From Calditrichota bacterium (GTDB taxonomy: Bacteria; Calditrichota; Calditrichia; Calditrichales; J004): a stretch of DNA of 64,000 nucleotides. Positions 1-9,774 of this stretch are shown one piece after another. The stretch is taken from positions 1 to 64,000 of the forward strand of contig JABFGF010000009.1 of assembly GCA_013112635.1 (NCBI GenBank), read 5' to 3'. Both the position numbers and the translations under genes were made by a program. The number at the start of each line of letters is the position of its first letter. The stretch's first letter is position 1. A model generated the notes under the pieces. It ran no database searches. It had not been told where the DNA came from and was given only the letters and a program-made list of their open reading frames with translations.

Positions 1-160
1 GAGGGAGATGGTTTTCCACATTTTGTGGATAATTAAAGAAAGAAAAAAGAAGCAAAAAAGAAAGAAAACTTTTCAACTACAACGGTGGGGTTCTCACTTT
101 ACTATTGACTATCTAAGCCTAATAGTATATTTTGTTAGCATAATTTTTGTGTTAAGTTTA

Positions 161-498
161 TCAAAAAATGTTTAGACTTTCATTTGCCTCAACAAGAAAG
201 TCTTTTACTTCATTAGGGTTTATTCTTTGATCATATTTGAAATAGATAAAATTTGTTCCATTAGTTTCTAAGTTTAGTACATTTTCTTTTTGCTCAAAAA
301 ATTGTAACACTTTTGTTGTGAATACTCTGCTATTCTCACTTTCATCTTCTCCTTCCAAAAGATATTTTTTAGAAAATTGAGGATTAGAAGAAAAGTTAAT
401 GTCTTGAGAATTAAAAGCTGTTGCTATTTTTTTGATGAAAGATTTAGGACCAATAAAACCAAAATTAAAACAAGATCAAGTATATTGTTATCTGTCAT
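161..498 (-). pseudogene. remnant of a membrane-anchored hypothetical protein
   Basis: An ATG at 498 opens a 24-codon frame (MTDNNILDLVLILVLLVLNL..) that is clearly an N-terminal membrane anchor, then stops. A second frame, beginning right after a TGA at 478-476, encodes about 105 residues ending at 161 and containing FNSQDINF, FSKKYLLEGEDE and a final NESLNIF. From memory, the C-terminal part resembles the last third of a family of membrane-anchored unknown proteins frequent in Bacteroidota-like genomes (typical motif: FSKKYLLRG). The two pieces are in different frames and the middle is missing, so I read this as a gene with an internal deletion. The longest frame offered by a start codon begins at a TTG at 358, which is probably not a real start. 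The anchor's ATG lies 21 bases after the GTTAGCA core at 525-519, as a cassette gene would. Confidence 0.55.
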
Positions 499-518
499 AT
501 TTACCAAAATGAATTAAA

Positions 519-617
519 TGCTAACGGCCGAATGTTTACCGGATTTTACGTTGGAAAAACTTCCGGTTACCGATTCACAGTCGCACGTAAAATTCCGTGT
601 ACAACATTTTGTTATAC
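519..617 (-). repeat. attC-like recombination site 1
   Basis: Read on the minus strand, the 99-bp element opens with GTATAAC (617-611) and ends with GTTAGCA (525-519), the RYYYAAC...GTTRRRY pattern of integron attC sites. In between is an imperfect palindrome: AATGTT plus CCGG-ATTTTACGT on one arm and ACGTAAAATTCCG plus AACATT on the other, with an unpaired base inside the stem, also typical of attC. It lies 32 bases past the stop of the 650-1183 gene. It shares the GGAAGTTTT and CATTCGG-CGTTA blocks with the site at 13256-13352. An HMM/covariance search has not been run. Confidence 0.72.
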
Positions 618-649
618 AAACTCAACTGTGATAACCAGATAAATATTAA

Positions 650-1183
650 TTATTTTAAAACCGCAATAATTTGTTTTAGAAAATTAAGGGATTGCTTTTC
701 TTCTTCATACGGATAAAAATTACTTTTGCCATCTTCAATGAAAGTACCAGATTTTTTTGAAATTTGACCTATGAAGAAACCATGTTTCATTTTAAGAATG
801 TTTGTTTCACAATCATCAGTATGAAAAACATTTTCCCCAGCTTTCTCTACAAAATCAATATATTTAGTATTACAAGAAATGTCCTGCTTTTGATGATAAA
901 TTGAAACAAGAAGAGTGTCACCTTTACTTCCTTCAATTTGGTCTCGCTCTGTTTCACACTCAGAATTCGACCAAACCAAAATCAAATCAGAATTTACTTT
1001 ACCTCTCCAGACTTCAATTATATTTAGTAAAAAGCCATGATGGTAGGAACTATCAATTGTAACCAAGGCAACTAAATCAGTTTTGAAGGCATTTCCAATA
1101 AAACTTTTAGATTGTCCGCAATCGCTTTGAGCATAATTGGCCAGACAAAAAATTGAAATAAATATAAAAATTTTCTTTTTCAT
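650..1183 (-). CDS. exported hypothetical protein, cassette-borne
   Basis: The 177-residue product begins with a clear signal peptide (MKKKIFIFISIFCLANYAQS), so it is exported, probably to the periplasm. The mature part starts with a Cys at about residue 22 and has further Cys at about 76, 103 and 125. The early segment (FKTDLVALVTID..., then IIEVWRGK) loosely recalls netrin-like/TIMP-type domains, where a Cys-led strand precedes a small barrel; this is only an impression. The gene starts 18 bases after a GTTATAC core at 1207-1201 and is followed by attC-like site 1, so it is the cargo of a gene cassette of about 680 bp. No function can be assigned. Confidence 0.8.
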   Translation of the reverse strand: MKKKIFIFISIFCLANYAQSDCGQSKSFIGNAFKTDLVALVTIDSSYHHGFLLNIIEVWRGKVNSDLILVWSNSECETERDQIEGSKGDTLLVSIYHQKQDISCNTKYIDFVEKAGENVFHTDDCETNILKMKHGFFIGQISKKSGTFIEDGKSNFYPYEEEKQSLNFLKQIIAVLK

Positions 1184-1200
1184 TTTTTCGGATTTTGTTT

Positions 1201-1290
1201 GTATAACATAATATTAGTGTGATTCAGTCTTTCTTTCACTTTATAACTATACGACATAAAACCAACAGATTCAACCGTATAAAGTTATAC
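1201..1290 (-). repeat. 90-bp cassette-boundary repeat, copy A (attC/attI-like)
   Basis: The element is bounded by GTATAAC and GTTATAC and aligns without gaps over its whole length to 14568-14657 (copy B). Shared blocks include TAACATA-TATTAG, TATAACTATAC and TTCAAC. Both copies lie directly upstream of a minus-strand cassette gene, ending about 20 bases before its start codon. It may be the attC of a lost preceding cassette or an attI-like/promoter segment; the internal stem (CTTTATA with TATAAAG) is weaker than in sites 1 and 2. Confidence 0.55.
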
Positions 1291-1429
1291 TTTTTTAGCA
1301 AAGTGTGAAACAAATGCAATATGTGTTATTACAAGTTTAATTGTGATTTACAGAGAAAAGAAGCGGTGAAATGATGTATTTAAAAGGTGCATTATTAACC
1401 AGCAGGCCTATCCTTTATTAATTAAAAAA

Positions 1430-1463
1430 AATCCCGGTAATAGACAGAGCAAAAACCGGGATT
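1430..1463 (-). terminator. Rho-independent terminator of katG
   Basis: Arms AATCCCGGT (1430-1438) and ACCGGGATT (1455-1463) form a 9-bp stem. On the minus strand the hairpin is followed by a run of T (the A-run at 1424-1430). It lies about 40 bases past the katG stop. The rest of 1291-1429 holds no recognisable gene. Confidence 0.85.
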
Positions 1464-1500
1464 ATAATCAAAATACTTTTTAAATGATCAAAGAAGCAAA

Positions 1501-3726
<2,226 letters not shown>

Positions 3727-3768
3727 TCAATATAGTGTAATGGTAACGGACAAACCAATTGATTTTAG

Positions 3769-3782
3769 TTATAGGATTATAA
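3769..3782. promoter_or_regulatory. PerR-like inverted repeat upstream of katG
   Basis: TTATA-GGAT-TATAA is a perfect 5-bp inverted repeat about 90 bases before the katG start. The PerR box consensus has the same arms with a five-base centre (TTATAATNATTATAA); here the spacer is four. The setting next to a peroxide-defence gene makes an operator plausible, but no perR gene is in the window. Confidence 0.35.
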
Positions 3783-3856
3783 GTTTTGGTTATAAGAGTT
3801 TTATAAATATACAAAAAGGTAATAAATTGAAGCAGATAGAATCTATAATAAGCAAA

Positions 3857-3884
3857 AAGCCCATCTTATAAAAACAATGGGCTT
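3857..3884 (-). terminator. terminator of the PadR/DUF4097 operon
   Basis: Arms AAGCCCAT (3857-3864) and ATGGGCTT (3877-3884) flank a 12-base loop, with an A-run at 3854-3858 that becomes a T-run in the minus-strand transcript. It sits 37 bases past the stop at 3921. The same arm sequence recurs at 20331-20359 and 21561-21589. Confidence 0.75.
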
Positions 3885-3920
3885 AATAATAACAATTAAT
3901 GCATCATATTTTACACATCT

Positions 3921-4544
3921 TTATTTTACATACATTTTTATTATGCCGCGATATGAGTTTACATCAATTACTGCATTGCCAGGTAAAATATTCATATAAC
4001 TTTCTTCCTGCTCTTTTCCATTAAACCAAATTTCCCCATTTGCGCTTCTGCAAGTCAGGTATCTAATATCATTTTCCAAAGCGGTTATTTCTGTCTCGCC
4101 TTCCCGGTTATTAATTTTTAAAAGAGCATAGCGGCCATTTATATTGATGTTTGCATCGCTGGAATTAATCACCACATTTTTATCTTTTGGGATTCGAATA
4201 ATATGAGTGTTCTCCTCGCTGACTGTGTTTATGCCAACCGTCCATCTGCTTTCTCTTTTGGCCGGCTTGATGGTAAGATCTTTTTCATCCATAAATGTCT
4301 CAACACGATAAGCGCTTAAATCTTCATTGTTGGAAAATCCAATTATTTTGCCATCTACTTTACTTGTGGTTTTTATATGAACCTTGTTATCAAGGCTGTT
4401 TTCGATGATAATTACCCCATTCAGTTTTATATAAACGGTTTTGATTGATTCAGCCTCCATAATTTGTGGATCATTGAAACTGCGGGCAAATAGTTGACTT
4501 AAGGAAAGCAAAGTGATTAGGGTTATGTTAAAAAATGTGTTCAT
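3921..4544 (-). CDS. exported DUF4097-like beta-helical protein
   Basis: The 207-residue product has an N-terminal signal peptide (MNTFFNITLITLLSLSQLFA) and then repeated short beta-strands (IKLNGVIIIENS, VHIKTTSKVDG, NININGRYALLKINN, ITALENDIRYLTCRSANG). This pattern is typical of DUF4097 putative adhesins, which form right-handed beta-helices. It probably acts in the periplasm or at the cell surface; its molecular role is unknown. It follows a PadR regulator and a HAAS-type membrane protein, a trio that commonly occurs together, and probably belongs to the same regulon. The 65-base gap before it contains an ATGTAAT-rich sequence resembling the one before padR. Confidence 0.75.
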   Translation of the reverse strand: MNTFFNITLITLLSLSQLFARSFNDPQIMEAESIKTVYIKLNGVIIIENSLDNKVHIKTTSKVDGKIIGFSNNEDLSAYRVETFMDEKDLTIKPAKRESRWTVGINTVSEENTHIIRIPKDKNVVINSSDANININGRYALLKINNREGETEITALENDIRYLTCRSANGEIWFNGKEQEESYMNILPGNAVIDVNSYRGIIKMYVK

Positions 4545-4570
4545 GATATTCTCCTTAATAGTTGTTATAG

Positions 4571-4595
4571 TTAGTACATTGTATTACATAGTATT
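4571..4595. promoter_or_regulatory. candidate PadR operator before the DUF4097 gene
   Basis: The stretch (TTAGTACATTGTATTACATA and five more bases) contains ATGTAAT/ATTACAT half-sites like those before padR at 5569-5582. PadR proteins classically bind ATGT-N8-ACAT palindromes. The resemblance is by eye only. Confidence 0.35.
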
Positions 4596-4609
4596 GGGAT
4601 AAAAAAATC

Positions 4610-5203
4610 TCATTCCTTTTTTAAGGTAAACTTTAAAAGCTGAGTCAAGATAAAATAGAGTATAAATGCAGCAAGCAACCCGAGCGGTACAATCCAATAG
4701 CCAAGAAGTTCGGTAGCGCCTTCAGTGACTTTCAGTATTCCAAAACTCCAACTCTCATCAGGCCTGCGGAATAAACCAACATTTTCCGGAAATAAAAATT
4801 TGGCAAAAGACATTAATCCAAAAATGAATGTCAGCAAATATCCCGTTCCAAAAAGCAGGGCCATAAATAAGCTGCCGATACCGCCGGTAAGTTTGTAAGC
4901 CAATCCTGTTAACAATGTTTTTGGAGAAAGTGTTTTTGTCCCGCGTTGCAAGAGTTTATCGGAAACAACCGGTTTTAGAAATTCATGAGGTTCACCCAGT
5001 TTTTCAATTGCGGCCAATAACCTGGACACTTCATCCGTTCCTTTTTCATCCTTAAAGCTATTATAAAGATGGTCCTGAAGTTCCATTGCCGTTTCTTCGC
5101 GTGAGTCAGAATCGAGCACCTGCATTGCTTTTGCAACCTGTTTAAAATAATTCTGCCAGATTTTTATACTGTTTGCATCTTTAAAAATATTTTCAAGTTT
5201 CAT
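4610..5203 (-). CDS. HAAS/DUF1700-like membrane protein
   Basis: I place the start at ATG 5203, which overlaps the padR stop as ATGA, giving 197 residues; a longer frame to 5248 lies wholly inside padR and is unlikely. Residues 1-90 are soluble and helical, with a conserved-looking segment (AMELQDHLYNSF..., then AIEKLGEPHEFLKP) typical of the HAAS/permease-prefix signalling domain. Residues 110-195 carry two or three membrane segments (GSLFMALLFGTGYLLTFIFG and YWIVPLGLLAAFILYFIL). Proteins of this kind are encoded next to PadR regulators and DUF4097 proteins and are thought to sense or relay envelope state. The biochemical role is unknown. Confidence 0.7.
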   Translation of the reverse strand: MKLENIFKDANSIKIWQNYFKQVAKAMQVLDSDSREETAMELQDHLYNSFKDEKGTDEVSRLLAAIEKLGEPHEFLKPVVSDKLLQRGTKTLSPKTLLTGLAYKLTGGIGSLFMALLFGTGYLLTFIFGLMSFAKFLFPENVGLFRRPDESWSFGILKVTEGATELLGYWIVPLGLLAAFILYFILTQLLKFTLKKE

Positions 5204-5532
5204 TTTTCCCCCATCAGGCTTTGGATTGATCCGGCAAACTGCAGCCATTCTTTTTTCATCTTTTCCAGCGTTTCCAATCCTTTTTCTGTTATCTGATAAT
5301 ACTTGCGCGGCATACCACTCTCCTGGTGTTCCCAGCGGGTTGTCAGCTGTTCTGCCTTTTTTAAACGTGTCAGGATTGGATAGATTGTACCCTCCGATGT
5401 CTCCATATTCAGTGACATTTTTATTTTTTTTATCAGCTCATACCCGTAAAATTCATTCTCCTTTAAAACCAACAGAATGATAAACTCCAGGGTTCCTTTG
5501 CGTATTTGTGATTGCCATTTCTCGAGATTCAT
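5200..5532 (-). CDS. PadR-family transcriptional regulator
   Basis: This 110-residue winged-helix protein has the family hallmarks: an N-terminal helix running into the recognition segment (GYELIKKI), the wing with GTIYPILTRLKKAEQL, the GMPRKYYQIT strand and a short dimerising C-terminal helix (LETLEKMKKEWLQFAGSIQSL). It belongs to the short PadR-s1 type. It starts an operon with the HAAS-like protein (4-base ATGA overlap) and probably the DUF4097 gene. PadR repressors usually regulate their own operon, and an inverted repeat stands 37 bases upstream. The ligand or signal is unknown. Confidence 0.9.
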   Translation of the reverse strand: MNLEKWQSQIRKGTLEFIILLVLKENEFYGYELIKKIKMSLNMETSEGTIYPILTRLKKAEQLTTRWEHQESGMPRKYYQITEKGLETLEKMKKEWLQFAGSIQSLMGEK

Positions 5533-5568
5533 TTTATGCCTTTTGTGTATAGCCTGGCTAATTATAAT

Positions 5569-5582
5569 ACATAATACTATGT
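5569..5582. promoter_or_regulatory. candidate PadR operator before padR
   Basis: ACATA-ATAC-TATGT is a perfect inverted repeat 37 bases upstream of the padR start, in a TA-rich promoter region. It contains the ACAT/ATGT half-sites known for PadR-family operators, though with closer spacing than the ATGT-N8-ACAT form. Confidence 0.45.
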
Positions 5583-5644
5583 TTTACAAGGTATGTTTCA
5601 AAAAATTTTATTTTATTAAAAAATACCCTAAAGGAATCTGAGTA

Positions 5645-6178
5645 TTAAAACCATTTTCCAATAATAAATTTGGCGCCAATATGTTCTCCCCATTTATTCC
5701 TAATCTTATCATGATCGAAATATGTTGCTCCAAACTGACCACCGATAGAGATGGAAAAATCATTATCAAGCGAAAAAATGTAACCGGGCTCCAGCCAAAA
5801 ACCAAAGTTAGTGTGTTCCTCTTTTGTGTATCGAACAAGGCTGAAAATTGAAGCTATAAAAAAACCTTTTGATTGTAGATCGTCCTTTTCCCTTTTATTA
5901 AGAAAGATCGGAGCAGCAGTTTCAAATCCAACGCCGTTTATTCCACTTTGTTTATCTCTTATTCCTAGGCTCAAAATTGAGGTTAATCGAACATCAACAA
6001 AATTATTAATTGGTTTTTGGTAAACGACCGGCAAAATATTGATATCGAACTCGCCTTGTTCATAGAATGGTTCAACAGTAATTGAAGGATTGATTCCTAT
6101 AAAATTTTTAGTGCTTCCATCCTGAGCTTGCAGACATTGGCCAAAAACAATAATTATCAAAAATGTAAAATGTCTCAT
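5645..6178 (-). CDS. small outer-membrane beta-barrel protein
   Basis: The 177-residue product has a signal peptide (MRHFTFLIIIVFGQCLQAQ) followed by alternating amphipathic strands (FVDVRLTSILSLGI, GFFIASIFSLVRYT, SISIGGQFGATYF) and an aromatic C-terminus (AKFIIGKWF), the usual signature of an outer-membrane barrel. It does not match a family I can name. It is the last of three barrel genes in a row on the minus strand (with 6291-6899 and 6955-7518), separated by 112 and 55 bases, so co-transcription is possible. Confidence 0.65.
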   Translation of the reverse strand: MRHFTFLIIIVFGQCLQAQDGSTKNFIGINPSITVEPFYEQGEFDINILPVVYQKPINNFVDVRLTSILSLGIRDKQSGINGVGFETAAPIFLNKREKDDLQSKGFFIASIFSLVRYTKEEHTNFGFWLEPGYIFSLDNDFSISIGGQFGATYFDHDKIRNKWGEHIGAKFIIGKWF

Positions 6179-6290
6179 AAAACTCCTTTGTGATTGCCGG
6201 GCCGAAATGATTCTAAGAATATATTAAATTCTACGCTACTTTAAAAAGATGGAGAGAACTAATTATCCCTCCACCATTTCAATTTTATTT

Positions 6291-6899
6291 TTACAAACTA
6301 TAACTAAAACCCGCACCAAAAAATGACCCATCAAATAAATCTGCCTGGCTGTCTTTCTCCCCAGAAAAATAAATGGGTTTATAAGTTAAATATGGCGACC
6401 ATTTTCCAATTTTATAACCAACATTTACATAAGGTGAAAAAAGCACGCCACCCGCTTTGAAGTGTGACCCGGTTTGCACTTCTGAATCAGACGCCTTTTT
6501 ACCATCTTTTGCCATGGCGGATATTATCGCGGCTCCGATCTGAACGCCACCATTGACAAAAAAGGTTTCACCATAATATAACTCAGCAACAAGGCCTGCT
6601 GCCTGGATTGCATAAGTGGTTTGGCCGTCAATATCCGAATTGGCTATTAGCGTTTCAAGGCCATAACGAAAGTAGCTATTGTGTTCAACCATCAAATAAA
6701 TTGTATTAAAGTGAGGCCCTTTATTACCATTAGACTTTAAGTCAGAAAATTGTGCATCTAATTCGGACAGCTTCATTTTTGAGGTGATAATTGTGGATTT
6801 CATCCCAATACTATATTTTGATTTTGTTTCTTGCGCTGATAAAAAGATTGGTAAAACTAAAAGTGCTGTTATAATAAGTTTAAATGTTTTCATGATCAT
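6291..6899 (-). CDS. small outer-membrane beta-barrel protein
   Basis: The 202-residue protein starts MIMKTFKLIITALLVLPIFL and has a signal peptide ending near residue 22 (SAQ). Strand-like stretches follow (YSIGMKSTIITSKM, YFRYGLETLIANS, FFVNGGVQIGAAII, FSPYVNVGYKIGKWSPYLTY), closing with GAGFSYSL. The final aromatic/leucine strand supports outer-membrane insertion. It resembles its neighbours in layout but not obviously in sequence. Start choice between residues 1 and 3 is open. Function unknown. Confidence 0.65.
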   Translation of the reverse strand: MIMKTFKLIITALLVLPIFLSAQETKSKYSIGMKSTIITSKMKLSELDAQFSDLKSNGNKGPHFNTIYLMVEHNSYFRYGLETLIANSDIDGQTTYAIQAAGLVAELYYGETFFVNGGVQIGAAIISAMAKDGKKASDSEVQTGSHFKAGGVLFSPYVNVGYKIGKWSPYLTYKPIYFSGEKDSQADLFDGSFFGAGFSYSL

Positions 6900-6954
6900 T
6901 TCCTTTTTATTAAGAACCTTCCAGGTATCAAAACCCGGAAGGTAAATTGTTTAA

Positions 6955-7518
6955 TTAATCTTCGATGTAATTACCAAACATAAAAGAGAGCTTTAAATTA
7001 AGCCCATTCAAATCCGAATCTTTAATACCTTTAAGATCAATACCGTTGATGAACCGATATCCGATCCCCGCGCTTAGTCTCATAAAATCAAAGGTTTGAT
7101 ACTGAACATCAATGGATGGAACAACGACAAAGAACTCATCTTCGGTTTCGAGTTTATCATCTGTTTTATATGATAAACCTCCACCACCGATTAAAACCGA
7201 TCCTGAAAAATTGAAATCCGAAATTGGTTTAGTGAAGTAGCTAAATACAACACCGCCATAAGCCAAATCAACATTTGTCCCATTTACCGAGTTATTCAGT
7301 TTATCAATCGAATTGGCAAGTGCGTATCCACCGCCACCGATGGCGAAATTCTCATTGATTAGTTTTCCACCTTTTCCACCAACGATAAAAGCATTTTGAC
7401 CGGCGATGTGAGTGTGCATAAATTCCGGTCCGCCAAAACCAAAACCCTCGGTATCTATATTTTGTGCAAAAACGGTTGTAGCAAATAATGATGATATGAT
7501 TATAATTAATGACTTCAT
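6955..7518 (-). CDS. glycine-rich outer-membrane beta-barrel protein
   Basis: The 187-residue product has a signal peptide (MKSLIIIISSLFATTVFAQ) and a glycine-rich N-terminal part (GFGFGGPEFMH, IVGGKGGKL, FAIGGGGYALANS), then barrel-like strands ending KLSFMFGNYIED. Proteins with this GFGGPxFxx start are found as unannotated exported proteins in FCB genomes (recollection). It is separated by only 12 bases from the CPBP-like gene upstream, so they are likely co-transcribed. Function unknown. Confidence 0.65.
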   Translation of the reverse strand: MKSLIIIISSLFATTVFAQNIDTEGFGFGGPEFMHTHIAGQNAFIVGGKGGKLINENFAIGGGGYALANSIDKLNNSVNGTNVDLAYGGVVFSYFTKPISDFNFSGSVLIGGGGLSYKTDDKLETEDEFFVVVPSIDVQYQTFDFMRLSAGIGYRFINGIDLKGIKDSDLNGLNLKLSFMFGNYIED

Positions 7519-7530
7519 GATAAATCTCCT

Positions 7531-8316
7531 TTAATTGTGTGTTAGTTTTGAATTGTGTTTTTTTGATTTTAATAGACGCCAAATGACAATTTCCGCAGAG
7601 AAGACCCAAATGGCGGTTTGGAAAATGTAAAAAGGTAATTCATGACAGTTTGAGCAGAATTGCCCTCCTGGAAAAAAGCGAAGTATAATCCAGCTAAAAT
7701 GAATCAGCGAAACTATGATCAATGACTGGCTTCTTCTGCGGATATATCCACTGAAAATTGAAATCGCGATTAGTTGAACAAAGGTCATAATCACTGTAAA
7801 ACCATTTACTGAGTCTGGGCCGCTTGTTAAAAATTCAGTAAATAAATTCCAGAATCCCCAGGTAATTCCAACAAGTACTACACCTGGCAAAAAATTAAAC
7901 CTGTTTACCAGCACATTTTGCAAATAGCTGCGCCAGGCAAACTCTGCGCAAACTACAGCCACAAAAAACAAGCTTATTTGCCCGATTGAGTTTGCAAATT
8001 TTAAATGTGCATCTGCATTAAAAAAGAGCGACAATATTATACAGCTGCCAAGAAATGGCATTAAAGCGATAAATAAATATTTTAAATCAATGTATTTCCA
8101 GAATGGAAAACCCACATTCCTGTTAAACATTGATTGAAGTAAAAAAGCAACAATTCCCGGTAACCCGATTGATATTATCGCGAGATAAACATCACTTAAA
8201 TAATTGCGCATAAACCACAGAGTAATGCCCACTCCAAACAGAACAGCTGTAAAAATGTGCCATTCGTATTTTCTATTTTTTTTATTTAAAGCGGGCATCT
8301 CTTTTTCCTTTTTCAT
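7531..8316 (-). CDS. CPBP-fold membrane protein, probably catalytically dead
   Basis: This 261-residue protein has about eight membrane segments and the CPBP/CAAX-protease (Abi) fold. The motif-1 region reads CAEFAWRSYL, where active members have EExxxR, so the first Glu is Ala. The motif-2 region reads WGFWNLF, where active members have a His (as in the WGIWHMP of the second copy at 17122-17931). Two catalytic/metal-binding positions are therefore lost, although the fold and the Arg remain. It may be a pseudo-protease acting as a membrane scaffold or regulator. It sits just upstream of a barrel gene (12-base gap) and 20 bases after the broken serine hydrolase. Confidence 0.75.
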   Translation of the reverse strand: MKKEKEMPALNKKNRKYEWHIFTAVLFGVGITLWFMRNYLSDVYLAIISIGLPGIVAFLLQSMFNRNVGFPFWKYIDLKYLFIALMPFLGSCIILSLFFNADAHLKFANSIGQISLFFVAVVCAEFAWRSYLQNVLVNRFNFLPGVVLVGITWGFWNLFTEFLTSGPDSVNGFTVIMTFVQLIAISIFSGYIRRRSQSLIIVSLIHFSWIILRFFPGGQFCSNCHELPFYIFQTAIWVFSAEIVIWRLLKSKKHNSKLTHN

Positions 8317-8336
8317 TTTCTAATATTTTATTTGGT

Positions 8337-9465
8337 TTAATTACTCAATGCTTCTTCGCGTTTAACAAGAAATTCTCCAACAAGGCCTATGGCTTCATCC
8401 GCCTTTTCACCGGCAATATTTGTCACTATAAAAATGCCCACATTTTTTTCGTGGTTAATTGTCAACTGTGCCAGCCATTTTGTATTGCTGCCGGAATGAA
8501 ACATCACTTTTCCATCCGCTGTGACATTCCAACCAAGCCCGTACAACAATCCATTTAAATCCATATCTATCAAACCGGTTTGCAGTTTTGAAAATGTGGC
8601 TGCAGACAAAAGAGTCTGGCTCTCGCCTCTGTCCAAATGGAAGTTTATATATTTGGCGATATCTGCTAATGTTGTATGAACATCTCCTGCGGGTCCCATA
8701 ACTTGCGGATTGTCAGATTCGAGCGTGCTTGGATCAACAGGCGTCTGGTTACTTGCAGAATGTCCCCAGGGCGAGCCCAAAAGGCAGAAATAAATTTTCC
8801 TGAATTAATTCTTCCCAGGAATTGCCGCCTACTTTTTCCAGCATAGCGGCAGCAATTGTAAAGCCTGTGTTGCTGTAAGAAAACTCACCGCGCGTTACGC
8901 TGAACTCCGTATTCAAAGCTTCACCGGCAACTTCCAGCCGTTGATCCATAATGTTTTCAGAACTTGCATACCATTGCCGCAAATCGATTTCTTCGATTCC
9001 GCTGGAATGGGTAAGAAATTCTTGCAGGGTTAAACCGTGATATTTTGCAAGAATCGCATCCGTGTATTCCGGAAAGATTTCAGCTATGGTGGAGTTCCAG
9101 TTTATCAATCCTTTTTCGACAAAAATTCCAGCCAGTGTAGCAGTCATTGATTTTGTTATGGAGCCAACATGCCATTTGCCGGAAAGTGTGACTTCTTCAG
9201 AACCGCCCATTTTGGTTTTTCCGGCCGCAGCCATTTCGATGGTTTGCCCATCTTTAAAAAGAAGTGCGGAAATTGCAGGCACCTTGGTTTCATCCAAAGT
9301 ATACTCAAGAATCTCTGTTAAATTGCCATCACCCGCGATGCCATAATCCGGCTTAGTTGTTTTGGGTTCGGTGGAAGACTCGGAGCAGGCAAACAGAAAC
9401 AGTGCCGAGCTTAAAGAAATGATTAATCCCTTTTTGATGCGGGATGGGTTAAGTGATAAAAACAT
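8337..9465 (-). pseudogene. serine hydrolase (beta-lactamase family) lipoprotein, frameshifted
   Basis: Two overlapping frames together make one beta-lactamase/DD-peptidase-like hydrolase of about 375 residues. The first (start ATG 9465, with AGGAG seven bases upstream) has a lipobox (LFLFACSES), the SxxK nucleophile motif (GSITKSM) and the YxN motif (FSYSNTGF). The second carries the third motif as HSG (MFHSGSNTKW). The switch is at an AAAA run, 8779-8782: removing one base gives LFLPLGSPWGHSASN, which reads smoothly. So either the gene is freshly broken or there is a homopolymer error in the sequence. Intact relatives are exported esterases or peptidases acting on cell-wall or antibiotic-like substrates. 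A longer N-terminus from 9519 is possible but lacks support. Confidence 0.8.
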
Positions 9466-9657
9466 AGTAAATCTCCTTTTGTTGGTTAATGTGTTTTCAA
9501 TTTCCGGCTTGATCATCAAGCACGGCGTAACATTACCAATTTGGAGATCTGTTTTTCTACCGATCCGATAATTTCAATTGACGAGTTTATAAACCCGGTA
9601 AGTGGTGGGGTTTATAATTTGCCAAAGGAAAGCTGTGGGTTTTGCTAATACAAAAAG

Positions 9658-9740
9658 TAAACGCAGTGTCCGCAAAGAACGCAAAGGTTTTATACAAGAA
9701 CTTATTATTTCTACTCTGCGAACTCTGTGGTAAAAAAAGA
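9658..9740. repeat. dispersed GCAAAG/CTCTGTGG-type repeat
   Basis: The stretch contains CGCAGTGTCCGCAAAGAACG, then TCTGCGAACTCTGTGG after a short centre. It belongs to a family of short, semi-palindromic, intergenic sequences (AACGCAGAGGACGCAAAG... style) that I recall being scattered in many FCB and other genomes without known function. A related element is at 16831-16860. Apart from this, 9466-9774 holds no gene. Confidence 0.5.
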
Positions 9741-9774
9741 AACTGCAATAACCTAAAAAAGGGGAAGGGAGATA

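Noticed and set aside
77-140. A third attC-like site after the broken gene
   Set aside because: TGCTAAC at 140-134 (minus) is present, but the matching core (GTTGTAG) is off-pattern and the arms do not pair convincingly.
1-160. Possible gene or replication origin in the AT-rich start with TTTTCCACATTTTGTGGATA
   Set aside because: The TGTGGATA sequence resembles a DnaA box, but it is single and no dnaA/dnaN gene is near, so no origin is claimed.
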